DNA of 64,000 nt from Acanthosoma haemorrhoidale (GCA_930367205.1 OV884009.1:88743189-88807188), one strand, 5' to 3'; shown: positions 37,661 through 49,774, counted from the stretch's first letter. The notes: a model not told the origin generated them from the letters alone. Translations and numbers: made by a program.

Positions 37661-39339
37661 AACGAAATCAATAAGGCTGAAAGTGAAAAATGTCCGGTTA
37701 AAGGGGCAACTTATACTTGAGAATACAGGTAAACCACTAGGTATTTTTAACCCAAAATAAACATAAGTCATCGCGGTCCCTGAACATCGCTTATTCAAAT
37801 AATATGTTAATTGGAAATATCTAATTTGAATAAAACTTATTAAACCCGGCTGCAATATCTTTTCACGTTATCGCCTTTAATGAGTAGTCAACCATGGGGG
37901 AAAACAATTTTAAATCTAAAATAGCTGGGTGAGATTTGAGTTGAGGTAACTGAAGAAAGAGGATGATTGTTCGTCTGTTCCACACATCTAGACTGTAGTC
38001 TAACAATCTAATCCATTGTAAGATGAAAGATGTTTATTATAATAATAAAAAGTTTGTTGAATATATAGATACTAAACAGTTAATGAGTGTATACATTAGC
38101 GTGGGCTCCTGCCTCTAGCAGATATTATGCTTCAAGGTTGAATGAGACTGAAACTTCCCTTATTAATTCTATCCTAACTCATAAGACAATTATAAATTAA
38201 AAGAAAGTTATGATAGTAATTACAAAAGTAAAAGTATTTGATGCTTCAGTCTTTTATGCTTGTACTTTCTATAACACAAACTCTCCAGAGGAATTTACTA
38301 CAGCATTTAAGTATTCATTCAGGCCTTTTATGACCGGATTCGGAAAAAAATGTAATAAGTCTTATGAACAAATAATAAACTAACTTCTTATTTACGTAGC
38401 TTAAACCTGACTTCCTACTCATAACCGAAAACAATGTTTAGTAATAAGTTTTATCACACTGATTGTTTATGTGCTTAGTGTAAGTCAATGTACATAATAT
38501 ATATATATACATAACAAAATATTTAACGGTTTGTTTTCATTCTATAGGTTAGTGTCTTATTTTAAACTTGTTGCTCATGTCAGGTATTATTTTGGTTAAT
38601 AGAATAACTTCGTTGATATGAAGACTAGCCATGTAAGCTTCGTTGTCTCGATAGCATTGTATCGCTCACATTTACACAGATGTAAACGCCGTTTTAGGGC
38701 GTATGCTCTTTTGTAGCTCAGTGAAGTGTTTCAGGATACAATATGAAGTATTTCAACGCAATATTTAATATTTTTTGAAGGGATGAAATATAATGGTGCC
38801 GAGGAAGTTTTTTGTCAAGTTTTTACGGTTTCATTTCTTTCAACGACCTAATAAAAACCCCGAACCCAAAACAATGAGTTATATCACTCTTTGTATTTCT
38901 GTTCTTTTGCAGGAAATCTTGTTGTGTCGGAATGAATGAAGACGTTACGTTGGGAATGCAGAATGATTCCAAGTTGGCTAACCATTGAGCGCCTATCAAT
39001 CAACCGCATAACCACAGTACCAGAGCATTGTGTAATACTTCTCATGGGGCGATTCGCTCTCCAAGATTATGTTAACAGATCTGTAAAAATTAATTACCGA
39101 TCATCATTGATAAAAATCAATAGTATAAAAAAAACTATTGGAATCGGTCGGATGGTAGCCCCTTCGAAAACAGATCAGAACTTCATATCTTGAATGATCT
39201 GGGTCTTTAAAAGTCTTTAAAGTTGACAAAACGGGCCTGGACTTATTTAAGTCATTGTTTCCACACTTCCCGTTATATTATGTTAACCGGGAACTTATGA
39301 GAGTGTTCCAAAATTCTGCAACAAATACAAAGTTTCCAA

Positions 39340-39500
39340 TCTATTGAATCAGTTTCATGACCGCTCTCGTGGAACATTCGTACAAACAGACGGAACACGA
39401 TCTTGAATGGAAGCAGAGACTATCTCTTCTGAACTGATGCCACTTGAGTAAAATTAAACATGTTTTTCCGTATGTCATTTTTTTTTCGTCCTGTAATTGT
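39340..39500 (-). repeat. Repeat G copy, inverted
   Basis: TTTCATGACCGCTCTCGTGG, AACATTCGTACAAACAGACG, GGAAGCAGAGACTATCTCTT is the reverse of the G order. Confidence 0.5.
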
Positions 39501-39867
39501 ATTTTAACCAAAACTAATTAGAAAATGTTTACATATTACGAAGTGAACCTTTATTAAAATTGCTGATAAATTTAATCATTTGTACGTATCGTTAAACAGA
39601 GACATAAAAGACGATCGTACCTGAATTAATGAAAAAAACACTTTATTCTAGGGCATCGTCCCATCAAAATAATAAACCGGTACTGTAGCTGACAAAAAAA
39701 ATAGTAACCTATCCAACCACCCTAATCCCCTAGTATAATCATTACATAGTTATAGTCGAATAGTTATTACAGTCCTTCTCAGAGACTAAAGTCGCACTGG
39801 CCTCGTGACCTGCTATAAATACGTGACAGTGGGAGTCCTGGCAATGGCCAGTTTCTCCAATCTTGTC

Positions 39868-40145
39868 CTGTGCGTCTGTGGCTCTCACGCTCTTGGTCAG
39901 GCTCTAATGGCTCGTATCTAGTGACGTGGCTGACGAAGTAGCGTGGGGGATTTCTCAAGACTTCCTCTTTCGTATGCGCGGGAGGTGACAACCATGTGGA
40001 TTTGGGAGGTCTCTGGGCTGTTTGCAAATACTGTAGGAATGAGCGAGTGAATGAAAATGGTAAATATGGTATGAATGAGAACATTTACCACAGTTACTTA
40101 TTGCCCAATAAGACAGATTATAATTTTATAACAATAATGAAGTTA
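39868..40145 (+). repeat. Dispersed repeat F, copy 3 (short)
   Basis: TGCGTCTGTGGCTCTCACGC, GTGGGGGATTTCTCAAGACT, GATTTGGGAGGTCTCTGGGC and TTATTGCCCAATAAGACAG match copies 1 and 2. The match stops after the TAATTTTATAACAATAA segment, so this copy lacks the 400-bp downstream part. Confidence 0.8.
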
Positions 40146-40347
40146 CACTATAATACTATGTACATATTACGATGCACTATGGCTATGTACATATGAGATT
40201 ATTAAAAAGAAAGACCAGTAAAAAATTTAAAGCACAATAGAGACGAAAAAAAAAAGAATTAAACATAGAAATTATCACAAGAGGGGAAAGAGCACGGATA
40301 GTTGCTGTGATGAATGAACAATAAATAAACCGAGTAATAAAGCCGAA

Positions 40348-40578
40348 TTATGAATTGGCAGATTGAAGGGAGGTAAGGAACTGGTAAAGTCTAGATTTAC
40401 ATATCAGGAGATCTGATGAAGGACGAATATTGATGGGAATAGAGTTGCAAAGGTTTGTGGCACGGTCAAAGGAAGCAGATTTGTGAGAAGGAAAAGTAGA
40501 GCCTCTCCCTTCGGGATCGGTAAATATATAAGTTGGGAAATCACGGTTGGAATATTTAATTCCAGTTGTCTTTGTCAT
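40348..40578 (-). mobile_element. LINE RT C-terminal fragment (SHKSASF type), longest copy
   Basis: A 76-codon - strand frame: FPTYIFTDPEGRGSTF, PSHKSASFDRATNLCNSIPI, NIRPSSDLLICKSRLYQFLT. The WNSLP-like NSIPINIR followed by a KSRL.QFL tail is the usual end of several non-LTR ORF2 proteins. The frame ends in a natural stop, so this may be the true C-terminus. The PEGRGSTF segment coincides with the short repeat G core at 40495-40511. Confidence 0.7.
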
Positions 40579-40599
40579 TAAGGAACCAAATTAGAACAT

Positions 40600-43540
40600 C
40601 AATATTCATTGGGGGTGTAGAAAAGCGATTGGCACATTTGACCTTTGTTTGGCAGCTGACCTAGAATACACAGACAAAGTGAACCGAATGGACTCGGAAT
40701 CGTAATTGGTTAACGAAAGTTGGGATCGGGCTGAATAAGAGAAGAATAGTAATTTCCTGGTGGAGGTTTCTCCAGCTCACTTTGAGGAGACGTTGACACT
40801 TTCTCAGGCTGGAACCTGCCTCGCTTACATATGTCCTCTGCCGTTCTCCTTGCAGGGGAGGCAAAACCTGGCAGTCCCCTCACCCAGCGGAATTTTGTAC
40901 ATGTCGCATATACTTCACTGAAAGGACAAATTGGAAAAAAAACTAGTCGATATAGGACGTAGTAAGTGAAGAAACGTATTCACAGGACTTGGCGTGTGTT
41001 CCTAAAAAACTTATTATATGATTGCGTAAAAAGCTGCTTGATATTTTTTTTAAACATCTATGTCTCTAAAAATCTCATTTCCCGACCAAAAAAAAGTTAA
41101 AAACCAAAACAAAAATGTAAAAACGAATTCTATTGAAATCGGCTGCAACGAACTTTCTATTGTTAGCGCTTGAAACTTTATTTTTTTCCACACCTTTAAA
41201 ATCTATTTTAATGATTTTGAGAATTTTTTTTACGACCATTATCAAAACCCACGGTGAAATTCGCTGAAATTTCCATTTTAAGAGCGTTATATTTAAACCC
41301 ATTGCATGTGTTTGTTTCTGTAAGACTGCCAAGGTTAATCTCATTTGACGAAAAAATATTTGCACTTATGCATCTGAAAGTCCCTTCTTACGATTAAATT
41401 TGTTAGTAAACACCATGGTGTTATTCGGCAAATTTGACAGAACATGACAACACCGCAACCTTATTTGACAAAAAATCAATTTTTTTTTTTTTTTTTTTTT
41501 CTCTCTGAGAAGTGAAGCAGTAACTTTTTTCCCCTCTATTTTCCATGAAAATGATGAATAGAAATAGTCAACCTTATTTCGCTTTGTGCTAACATAAACT
41601 TTGGACTAAAACATAACCAAATGGCCCGGACTGCTCCGGTTTTTGATTTCATTGTTTTCACACTATTACCGTGATAAGCAGGATATTTACACCTTCTTTA
41701 TTTTTTACATTTCCTTCAGTAATAATGTATGGTTTACTTTTAATAACTCAGTAATTTTTTCTAACGCTTTTATTTTTATCCAAATAATCTTTTGAGTTTA
41801 ATCACCACAGTTGTATGCGATCTCGTTAAAATGAAATTAAATGTTAAAGAAAATATTAATCTCTCAAGTTGTCGTGTAAACCACCATCTATGATGAACGT
41901 ACAAGTACGTAGTTTATTTGACAGATATATCTAACACTTTTATTAGCTGTCAAATAATTTGACAAACGTAGCTTTTTTTGATGGGAGCTTGAAGAATTTT
42001 TCGATATCATGGTTAGTAGGGGAGTTACCTAAAAAAAAGGACTTTGGATTTTTATTTTAGCCGTGTATGTTTTATACTAAGCCCTCTGGGCTAAAACTAC
42101 TTATGGATGGGGTCATCCATTACAATTCATTTTATGTATTTATGATAAGCCCGAAAAATCACTATTATTACGTAACGCTCCAACAAGTTACCACAACCCC
42201 CCCTCAATTTCCAGGAAGTCCAAGAAACTTATGTTTGCCTAAGAAATAGTTTCCTAAATTTCGAGGCATAACATTCGGCTATGCTTGTAACAAATGACGG
42301 GAACACGTTTTATAAAGTAATATTTCATTCCGATTGCATTAAATCAAATTTCGACAAGGTGGAAAAAATTGTGTTTCGCACGTCCAGCGGGTTTTTCTAC
42401 CAGGGCTCTCTGATAGCTAACAACAAAACGGGCTGAATCACAGACGAGTTACCGGATTCGCAATAGGCATTTGCTTCAATGAACAGAAGCTGTATTCCGA
42501 ACCAGGGGCCAATCCGGAAAGATTTATAGCTCATTGCAAATAATATGTCTATTTATTTATATTATTTATGAACAATTGTATTTATTTTAGTGAGGTGAAA
42601 ATCCATAAAGAGACCGACAAGACATTAGGATTTCATTAAAAATGTAGTCAAAGTAAAGGTACTTGGTTCTCTCTTGTATATAAATTTATTAGGTCCTCAA
42701 GGTTTCGCCAAAGTCAGGTATCACCAGGACTATTAAAATAAAAGTCAACTACATATAGAAGCTAGTACAAAACAGTTTCTTCCACATCAAAGCATATTAA
42801 TGACATTATTCACTGTAATGCCACAAAAATTCCATTATAAAACCACTCCGTCTACTGATTAGAAGCTTAAGTAACATTAAATTGTAAAATGATTAAGCTG
42901 CGTAATTGATTAACCTTATTTTAAAATTCTACAATATTACGAAAACTTTTTGAATAAGTTAAAGTTAAAGCTCAATGAATTAAACTTAAATAAAAATTGA
43001 AAAAAAAAGTAAAATGCAACGATGAAAGATACATCCCCTCATGAGAATGATATGAGAATAAGTAACAAAATATTACAATTTTAATATCAATATGATTACG
43101 ATTCGATTACATGACAAGTTTTAAGTTATTTCTATTGATTACATAGAAATATATTTCTTTTTATTACAATGTGTAATTTCAGCTAATTTTAATTGACAAT
43201 TGTTTAATTATTTAATATAAAGCTTATTCATCCCTTTTTTTTTATTGTAAGTTTAATTTATTAATTTGTCATTGAAAAGTTTTTACTATAATATATTTCC
43301 AGTATCATCGCAGGATTATTTTGAAAAATGCGTTTTGAATTAAAATTCATAAATCGTGACAAAAGTTTCGTAATTTCATCAATTGTTTTTCAATTGACTA
43401 CAGTAACTTTATAGCTATGCACAACGCATAGATTACTGTCAGTTTCATCTTGTATAAATAAGTTGAATATATATATATCGTTATGCATGTTAGGTGTTTT
43501 CTTTTGTAAATCCAGTCTCTAAAGATCTCTTTTTTTTCTT
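40600..43540. other. Upstream region of the secreted-protein gene
   Basis: No coding exon was recognised. It should contain the upstream non-coding exon and promoter of the gene that starts at 43572, but neither can be pinpointed. A 96-codon - strand frame (41075-41365) is AT-driven and shows no motif. GTTACCACAACCCCCCCTCA at 42186 is an unusual C-run in an AT-rich context. Confidence 0.4.
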
Positions 43541-43549
43541 TTGTTCCAG

Positions 43550-43571
43550 AAGCAGAGAAGCAGATTCGAAA
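43550..43571 (+). other. 5' UTR segment behind a splice acceptor, secreted-protein gene
   Basis: A long pyrimidine tract (about 43528-43547) ends in TTCCAG at 43544-43549, a strong 3' splice site. The 22 bases that follow lead straight into the ATG at 43572. This shows that the gene has at least one further non-coding 5' exon upstream. That exon and the promoter could not be located in the AT-rich sequence before it. Confidence 0.6.
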
Positions 43572-43602
43572 ATGGGAACAAAAATACTACTATTACTACT
43601 AG
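43572..43602 (+). CDS. Coding exon 1 (signal peptide) of a large secreted Thr/Pro-rich protein
   Basis: The exon encodes MGTKILLLLL plus the first base of the next codon. It ends at G43602 before a good donor, GTCAGT, at 43603. With exon 2 the split codon becomes GTG (Val), so the N-terminus is a Lys-containing start followed by a Leu-rich hydrophobic core, typical of a secretory signal peptide. Signal cleavage after about residue 23 (VIYA) is plausible. The exon is too short to stand out as an ORF. It is assigned because its acceptor, ATG, donor and phase all fit exons 2 and 3. Intron 1 is 43603-45143 (1541 bp). Confidence 0.72.
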
Positions 43603-44304
43603 GTCAGTTTCGAATTTGGAGTGCATTTCTCATTATTGCTTTCACCCCAACGTAACGGTCCCTAATAATTGAAGTGTACCCGACATGATCGTAATTTCCG
43701 CGAATTTCTTATAATTATGGCATTAGAAGAAAGCCTCATTTGTAAACTAGAAAGTTTGAGCCATACAGTCCGAAATCATCAAGCTAATATCATCATTTAT
43801 TTTTTATATTTATTGCTATATCATGTAGTTTGTCTGAGGATTATAACGGTAGATCCTCCATTGAATTTCTCCTCATTTTATCTGAGGGTCTTTTTATTAA
43901 TAAGATTAAAAATATTATTTTCTGATAATTATTATTATTATTATTATGTCCTTTTTTATACTGTTAAATGATATTCAAAGATCAAAGATAATTTTATAAT
44001 TGTTAAAACATCGACGTTCCTTCACTATCTAATGTGCTCAAATTGTTTGATATTTTTTTTCCATGTAAATTATTAAATTTATATTATTTTAATTTATTTT
44101 TATTCAGTTATAGTTTTAGTTAACAGCCTCTCTGGTGTCTCAGGTAACATTGTAAGAGCATTTTAAGTAACATGAAATAAAATAAAAGTATTTAAATCTG
44201 TTTAATCATGATAATATGTGTCAGAGGTAACAAATATATGTAATTATTTCTCAGAGGTGATACGAGATCAGCTAAAGGAATTAACTATGCTTAAGGGTTC
44301 GTGG

Positions 44305-44375
44305 GGATGACTCAGTTGCCAAAGCGCCTGACTGGTCGTCGGGAGGTCTTATGGCAGGGGATAGACGTAAAGACC
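44305..44375 (+). repeat. tRNA-derived SINE-like fragment
   Basis: GATGACTCAGTTGCCAAAGC then GCCTGACTGGTCGTCGGGAG has a D-arm/A-box-like start and the CTGAC...CGGGAGGT block seen in the other two copies. The B-box region is decayed. It lies in intron 1 of the secreted-protein gene. Confidence 0.45.
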
Positions 44376-45143
44376 ACGAAACAGGCACCGACACACGGAA
44401 TCTTCATAAAATAATTTCCAAGTACCCCAGAATGGCGAAATAGATCAGGTACAGCGTACAACGTACCTAATTTCCTGCTAATCCAGGAAGGCAATATAAA
44501 CCAAACACCAGTGTTCAACGTTGAATATGTTTTATGGCTGGGGTTGAACAAAACGACACGGGTACACACGAAATCGTCACATAGTAATTATCCGATATTT
44601 CAGTATGGTGATATAGACAAGGGACAATTTTTAACGATGAGTGTATTTATTGGTTAATTAAAGGTTTAAATGAAAATACCATGTTATAGGCACCAACAGA
44701 TAAGCACTTACGAGGTTCGTTTGCGTAATTCAGCTAGTTAAATAAAATTGAGTAAAATATAGTAGTATTATTTTATCTGTAAATAATAAATAATCTATAA
44801 GCTTTTCATAATAGGGTGAGCTACCGTTAACAATATAACATATTGTACGCATTATTTTTTTCAAGAAAACTGCCGCAGTCTTTTTTTTTTCTTTGGCTGA
44901 TCATTTTTGACAGTATTATTTACTTGTCTTTATATTATCCTGGCTGTACGACTATTTTATCTCTTATGGATAATTATTAGAATTGAAACAAGTGGGCTTA
45001 CATACCGCAACTAATAATTACTAATTTTCAATTACATTTTCTATACATATTTTGTAGCCCTTACTAAGGATGTTTTCCGTATATTAATTCGAAAATGCAA
45101 ACTCACATTTCTTAATAATAATATTTTATATTTCTTGTTTCAG

Positions 45144-45196
45144 TGATGACGAAGACCTATGAATGCCACGTAATCTACGCTAAAGAGCCTTCCAGG
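45144..45196 (+). CDS. Coding exon 2 of the secreted Thr/Pro-rich protein
   Basis: The acceptor TTGTTTCAG ends at 45143. The 53-nt exon completes the Val codon, then encodes MTKTYECHVIYAKEPSR, and ends in AGG before the donor GTTAGT (45197). This completes the signal peptide; the predicted mature chain begins near Lys24. The Cys at residue 18 lies inside the signal region and is the only cysteine in the whole predicted protein. The exon leaves phase 0, as exon 3 requires. Intron 2 is 45197-47053 (1857 bp). The donor is weaker than that of exon 1. Confidence 0.7.
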
Positions 45197-47053
45197 GTTA
45201 GTAAGCCTAAAGTGCAATAGCACAGCATTGTAAAAACTATTTATTGTGATATATTTATACATAAGTTTAGCAAAAACAAAATGATATTTGTTTTTAAGCA
45301 TTCTATTATGAAAACTATTTTTAATTTACGTTTAAACATAACTCTTATTATTATTTCTTATTCTTATTTTTCAAAAATAAATCGTTAAAAAACAAAATAA
45401 ACTATAACAATTAGACAATTAAATTTCGCTGAATAAAAGGTTGACAGGCCTACCTTATACCGTGACGACGCCTCTTAGATGCTATTCCCAAACAAGTAAA
45501 ATAATGCGTTGACTTGTATTAGAATTAAAGATGCCAAATTGTTTGAGCTTCCTGGTTTCATTAATCTATCAAACTCTCGGCGTAGTGCATTAGAGTTAAA
45601 GTAAAAATTAAAATGAAATTGATCAAGATTGATCCAACTTGATTTCTGTTCCCGAATCAATTATTTTCCAAAGGTGAATTTCGTATTGATCAATAAATAG
45701 GCTTTTTTGTTAGATATCAAAATTGAAGAAAGGCAAAACATAATTGATTTTGCGATAAGCCAAGACATTTACTAAGATAAAATTAAATTAACTTCTGAAT
45801 AATATACATATGGTTACTTAATATTAATAAAAAAATATCTCTTACTTAATTACGTAGATGATGATGACCAGCAGCATGGCGACGTACATCTTAACCCCAT
45901 TTTTGACTCCTATCGTCTCTCCCAAAAACTTCTAACGATTCTTCTCATCTCTCAGCCCCCACTGCCTAGAACTAACTCCTATTATCGCCTAGCTGACTCG
46001 ATACACTGCCTATTACTCCAAAAAACTCTTTCTCAGACAAGAAGTATTTTCCCCCATAAAAAGCGGTATATTTCGCTTCTACCTCAAAATGACAAATTAT
46101 TCTTACTACATGTTTGTTTCGTCGATGATGAAAAGTAAAAAGGCTATACCTCCTTTGACCATTGACCCTTGTCAAACTTCACACGAAGAAGAAAAACCTA
46201 TCGGACAATAAATGTTCATACCCAACGCTTTGTCTTTTGCACGTAAGTTCGCTACGTACCTGGGTGTATGTCAATGTATACGTTTTTTATATGATATTTA
46301 ATCCTATAATTAATCTATTTCTACATTATTATAAATTATGTATGTGTGGCGAGTCCCACATATAAAAACCTGAAGGCTTAGCACATAAAACAAAAATATT
46401 CAGTAGTTATTATAAAATAACATTTTATGCAGATTTGCATGTTCATCGATTTATTCGTATTTATTACGTTTCGTTAAAAGAATTACAATTTAAAAAAGTA
46501 TTTGTAGATTTTAGCAATACCGGCAAGTCCTATATCTATGCAGACAGACAAACGCCTGTTTTTTTTTGTTTTTGTATTTATTATATCATCTCTTTAATAG
46601 TTCGTCAATCTAAGGCCAAAGCATCTTCAGGAATAAGCTCATGGTATAGTTCGGCAAGATTTGTTAAAATATTGGGCACGAATTGTTATTTTATATAGAC
46701 AACAAGCCTGAGTTTTGTATGATATACTCCTTCGTAATAAAACCTAAAACGAGAATAAGAATTAAGTCGAAGATAAGTTTTTAGATTTAAAGGTAATAAT
46801 ATACTGAAGCTAGGAGATCCAATTTTACTAATAAACAATTCAACCACGGATTTTTGTTTTTAGTTAAGAAATTGATTTACAAAATAATACATATTATTAC
46901 ATACATTCAGTTTAAAATAAAGTTGAATTTATCTTTGATAAATTGTGAAAAAATGGCTACTGTTTGATGGATATACGATTAATATCCATCATTAATATAT
47001 AATAGCTCAGTAATAATACTCAATAATCTAATTAAAATTTATTTTTGTTTTAG

Positions 47054-49774
47054 TTTCGGGTTGCTTATGAAGACTGGAAACCGGTAAGAGATACCCCTCT
47101 ACGTCATATAAGATATCCTGTTTACCATAAGAGTAACGGATATAGTTATATGCCAGGAAAGAAAGTAAATCACCAAACTGCAGAGCAATCTGAAAAAGTG
47201 GAAGTATTCTCACCTGCGCCTCCCACCATCCTCGGATCATTTAGTGTTTTTGGACATGCTACAGTAAATGCAAGAGAGCACGCATCTCAAATCAATAAAA
47301 AATTACAGAGACCTCACGTATCTGACTTCGCTACGGCCGAAACAAGACCAAAGGTGTCAAGTTACCAAATTAGACATCAACATCCGTCTGCATATTCTAA
47401 TTATCACCACAGTGACATAAAGCGCCCTCAATACGCTAATGACTACAATGAGCCATCATACTTTTATGAAGCTTCCCTCAGACCACCACCCCATGAACAA
47501 TCGAAAACGTACCACCATACAGCTTTACCTCAATCTTCGTATTTCGGATATGAACCGGGACAAATATTTCATGAGGAAAAATACCATAAAGCACAGAAAG
47601 TTCACAATGCTTACAGGCATCATCCAACAGCTTATTCGACACAGCTAAATGACTATAAAACAACTGTAGCTCCTTCAAATTATGATTCTACATATTCATA
47701 TTACAGCAGTCCTAACAGTCAGATTGACACTGAATACTACAATGAAAATCCAGTTGGAGCGATCTCGTTAAACATCAAGACTGATACAAGATTGAAACCA
47801 GTAACAGAAAATAACGTTCTTGACCATTTATCTCACTATGGAAGACCATTCCAAAATTCTCAATCTTATACTACTGTAGAAACTTCTAAAGACAATTTTG
47901 ATGCATTTGTAACAACATTTCCCTCTTCGACTCCCATTGAAACAAAAGTGAAGTTTTCTGATGTCGCTCAGCCATTTAGAGTTTCTAGTTTCGACAACAT
48001 GCCCGTTTCTAATGTGAAAGCTGATAATGCACAGCAAATGTATACAGAAGAAATGTTTCCAATTAGTGTAACTACAATTGATGTTCCAACAGAAGTAGGA
48101 ACTCAAAAAGTTAAAAATGACTATGACAATTATGAGTCAAAGCATCACATTCCATTCAAACCTAGTCCATATGATCATTCGAATCACAAAATAACGCCAG
48201 GTTCTTATCAAAGATATGAAAATAATCCTCCACCATTCTTACCAACTCCATCGACTGATTTATCTCCTTATTTGACGGAACCAAAGAGTGAAATAACAAC
48301 AATCGGGCCTGCTGTCAGCTCATTGCAGGAATCAAATTCCATTTCGCCAGTTGACAACAGAGTAGTTGAGCCTAGTGAAGCGTACACAGAAATTTATTCC
48401 ACAGTTCCCATCGAAACAACAACCAGATCCAAACCAATCAAGTCAAGAAGACCACCTCGACCAACACACCCCTCTACAACTACAAATTACAATTACTACT
48501 CGGACAGTGATTACAAATATCAACGTCGCAGAAAACCCAGCAACAAGTTGAGGACCAGAGAAAGTGCTGAGAAAAATACATTTATAAAACAAAGGACAAC
48601 AACCACTACTACCACCACCACTACAACGGCTCCACCAGAAAATGAAGAAATAGGAATATTTGACTATACAACAGATATACCTGAGATAAACTCAGCCATA
48701 AACAGAGAACGACTAGAATACACCGGTGACAAAATTGAACAAACTAGCGCCGAAGAATACGTAGACGAGAAATTTATTAAAAATATAGAGGATGATGAAA
48801 TAAAACCAAAAATTGAGGAAATACTTACGACTAGTTCAACGACACCGGTACCGACAACCACACAAATCACAACCACGGCACATGTATCACTAGAGCCTGG
48901 AACTCGTCTTAAAACTAAATACGGTAACAGACCACGGTTTAGTATTAAAGACTACAGAGAAAAGCTCAATAGGGCAACTTCGACGGTAAGTCCGCATGAA
49001 AATGAAAAAGCTAAACCAATCAGAAGTGAAAGTGAGTTCAAATTCAGAAGAACGAAAGCTCCTTCTATCACAAGAACAACAACAGAATCCCCTGATTCGA
49101 CTAAAACATCATCTGAGCCCAAGTTTCAAAAATACAAACCAAGAGTAGGACTGTCCAGGTACAAGAGCACATCAACTACTGCGGCTCCAGACGCAGAAGT
49201 CACCACAACTGAGCGTACCAACACATTCAAACCCAGCACGAACCGGTACAAACCTGGAACAGGAAAATATTATAGTCGATATAGAACCTCAACCGCCCCA
49301 CCGAAGGAGGTGGACGATAATCCCATAACAACAGCAAAAGTAACCGTTAGGCCTAAAGGTGTTTTCTCTGCTAAACGTCAACCTTTTCCAATTAAATCAA
49401 AATCAACGACACCTATTGTCGAGGACAATGGGAACATTGAAGAAGAAGAGTTGTCTGCATTCCCAGATACATTAAAAACCAATGAAAATGAAGTTTACTC
49501 GGCGGTTATAACGAAAAAAATGGATGATGCTACCACTACCATTTCAAGTGGAGATGATGAAGAAAAAAGCGAAACGGGAGCTGAAAAAGATGCAAGTGGT
49601 ATGGAATCACTGAGAGTAGCTGATCTAACTTCCTCTTCTAGCAATGACTTCCACCAATCAAGTCGTTATAAACCTGATAGATTAGCCAGTAAAAGACCTA
49701 TAGCAAAAATAACTCTACCAACAGACAATCCCATTCTTCCATTAGAAGCTTTTTTTCAAACACAGCACAAGTAG
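47054..49774 (+). CDS. Main exon of a secreted, cysteine-free, Thr/Pro/Tyr-rich protein (934 aa in all)
   Basis: The acceptor TTTTGTTTTAG ends at 47053. The frame is open from TTT at 47054 to TAG at 49772-49774, 32 codons upstream of the first internal Met (47150), so that Met is not the true start. Joined to exons 1 and 2 the product is 934 residues. After the signal peptide come a basic/aromatic region (EDWKPVRDTPLRHIRYPVYH), a Tyr/His-rich stretch (about 130-270), and Ser/Thr/Pro-rich linkers. An 11-Thr run near residues 543-553 follows, then an acidic stretch (about 557-625). From about 640 come irregular basic blocks separated by Thr-rich spacers: RPRFSIKDYRE (~653), FKFRRTKAPS (~690), PKFQKYKPRVGLSRYKS (~717), NRYKPGTGKYYSRYR (~757), RPKGVFSAKRQPF (~791) and SRYKPDR (~897). 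No Cys occurs in this exon and its only Trp is in EDWKP. There is no recognised catalytic or chitin-binding (CBM14) domain and no transmembrane segment. A cuticle/extracellular-matrix or mucin-like role is inferred from composition only. Confidence 0.9.
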   Translation, partial: FRVAYEDWKPVRDTPLRHIRYPVYHKSNGYSYMPGKKVNHQTAEQSEKVEVFSPAPPTILGSFSVFGHATVNAREHASQINKKLQRPHVSDFATAETRPKVSSYQIRHQHPSAYSNYHHSDIKRPQYANDYNEPSYFYEASLRPPPHEQSKTYHHTALPQSSYFGYEPGQIFHEEKYHKAQKVHNAYRHHPTAYSTQLNDYKTTVAPSNYDSTYSYYSSPNSQIDTEYYNENPVGAISLNIKTDTRLKPVTENNVLDHLSHYGRPFQNSQSYTTVETSKDNFDAFVTTFPSSTPIETKVKFSDVAQPFRVSSFDNMPVSNVKADNAQQMYTEEMFPISVTTIDVPTEVGTQKVKNDYDNYESKHHIPFKPSPYDHSNHKITPGSYQRYENNPPPFLPTPSTDLSPYLTEPKSEITTIGPAVSSLQESNSISPVDNRVVEPSEAYTEIYSTVPIETTTRSKPIKSRRPPRPTHPSTTTNYNYYSDSDYKYQRRRKPSNKLRTRESAEKNTFIKQRTTTTTTTTTTTAPPENEEIGIFDYTTDIPEINSAINRERLEYTGDKIEQTSAEEYVDEKFIKNIEDDEIKPKIEEILTTSSTTPVPTTTQITTTAHVSLEPGTRLKTKYGNRPRFSIKDYREKLNRATSTVSPHENEKAKPIRSESEFKFRRTKAPSITRTTTESPDSTKTSSEPKFQKYKPRVGLSRYKSTSTTAAPDAEVTTTERTNTFKPSTNRYKPGTGKYYSRYRTSTAPPKEVDDNPITTAKVTVRPKGVFSAKRQPFPIKSKSTTPIVEDNGNIEEEELSAFPDTLKTNENEVYSAVITKKMDDATTTISSGDDEEKSETGAEKDASGMESLRVADLTSSSSNDFHQSSRYKPDRLASKRPIAKITLPTDNPILPLEAFFQTQHK

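Noticed and set aside
37502..37855. 117-codon - strand frame
   Set aside because: It overlaps the repeat G core, shows no domain and has no support as a gene.
45850..46140. About 95-codon open stretch in intron 2 of the secreted-protein gene with GDVHLNP, recalling a 2A or LINE GDVExNPGP word
   Set aside because: It lacks the NPGP end and any RT or other domain, has no ATG start, and lies within a well-supported intron.
47150..47152. Met at 47150 as the start codon of the large ORF
   Set aside because: The frame is open 32 codons upstream to a strong splice acceptor and connects in phase to a signal-peptide exon.
47478..48876. Several 60-92 codon frames on the opposite strand and other frame within the large exon
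   Set aside because: They are shadows of the 874-codon frame, with no independent features.
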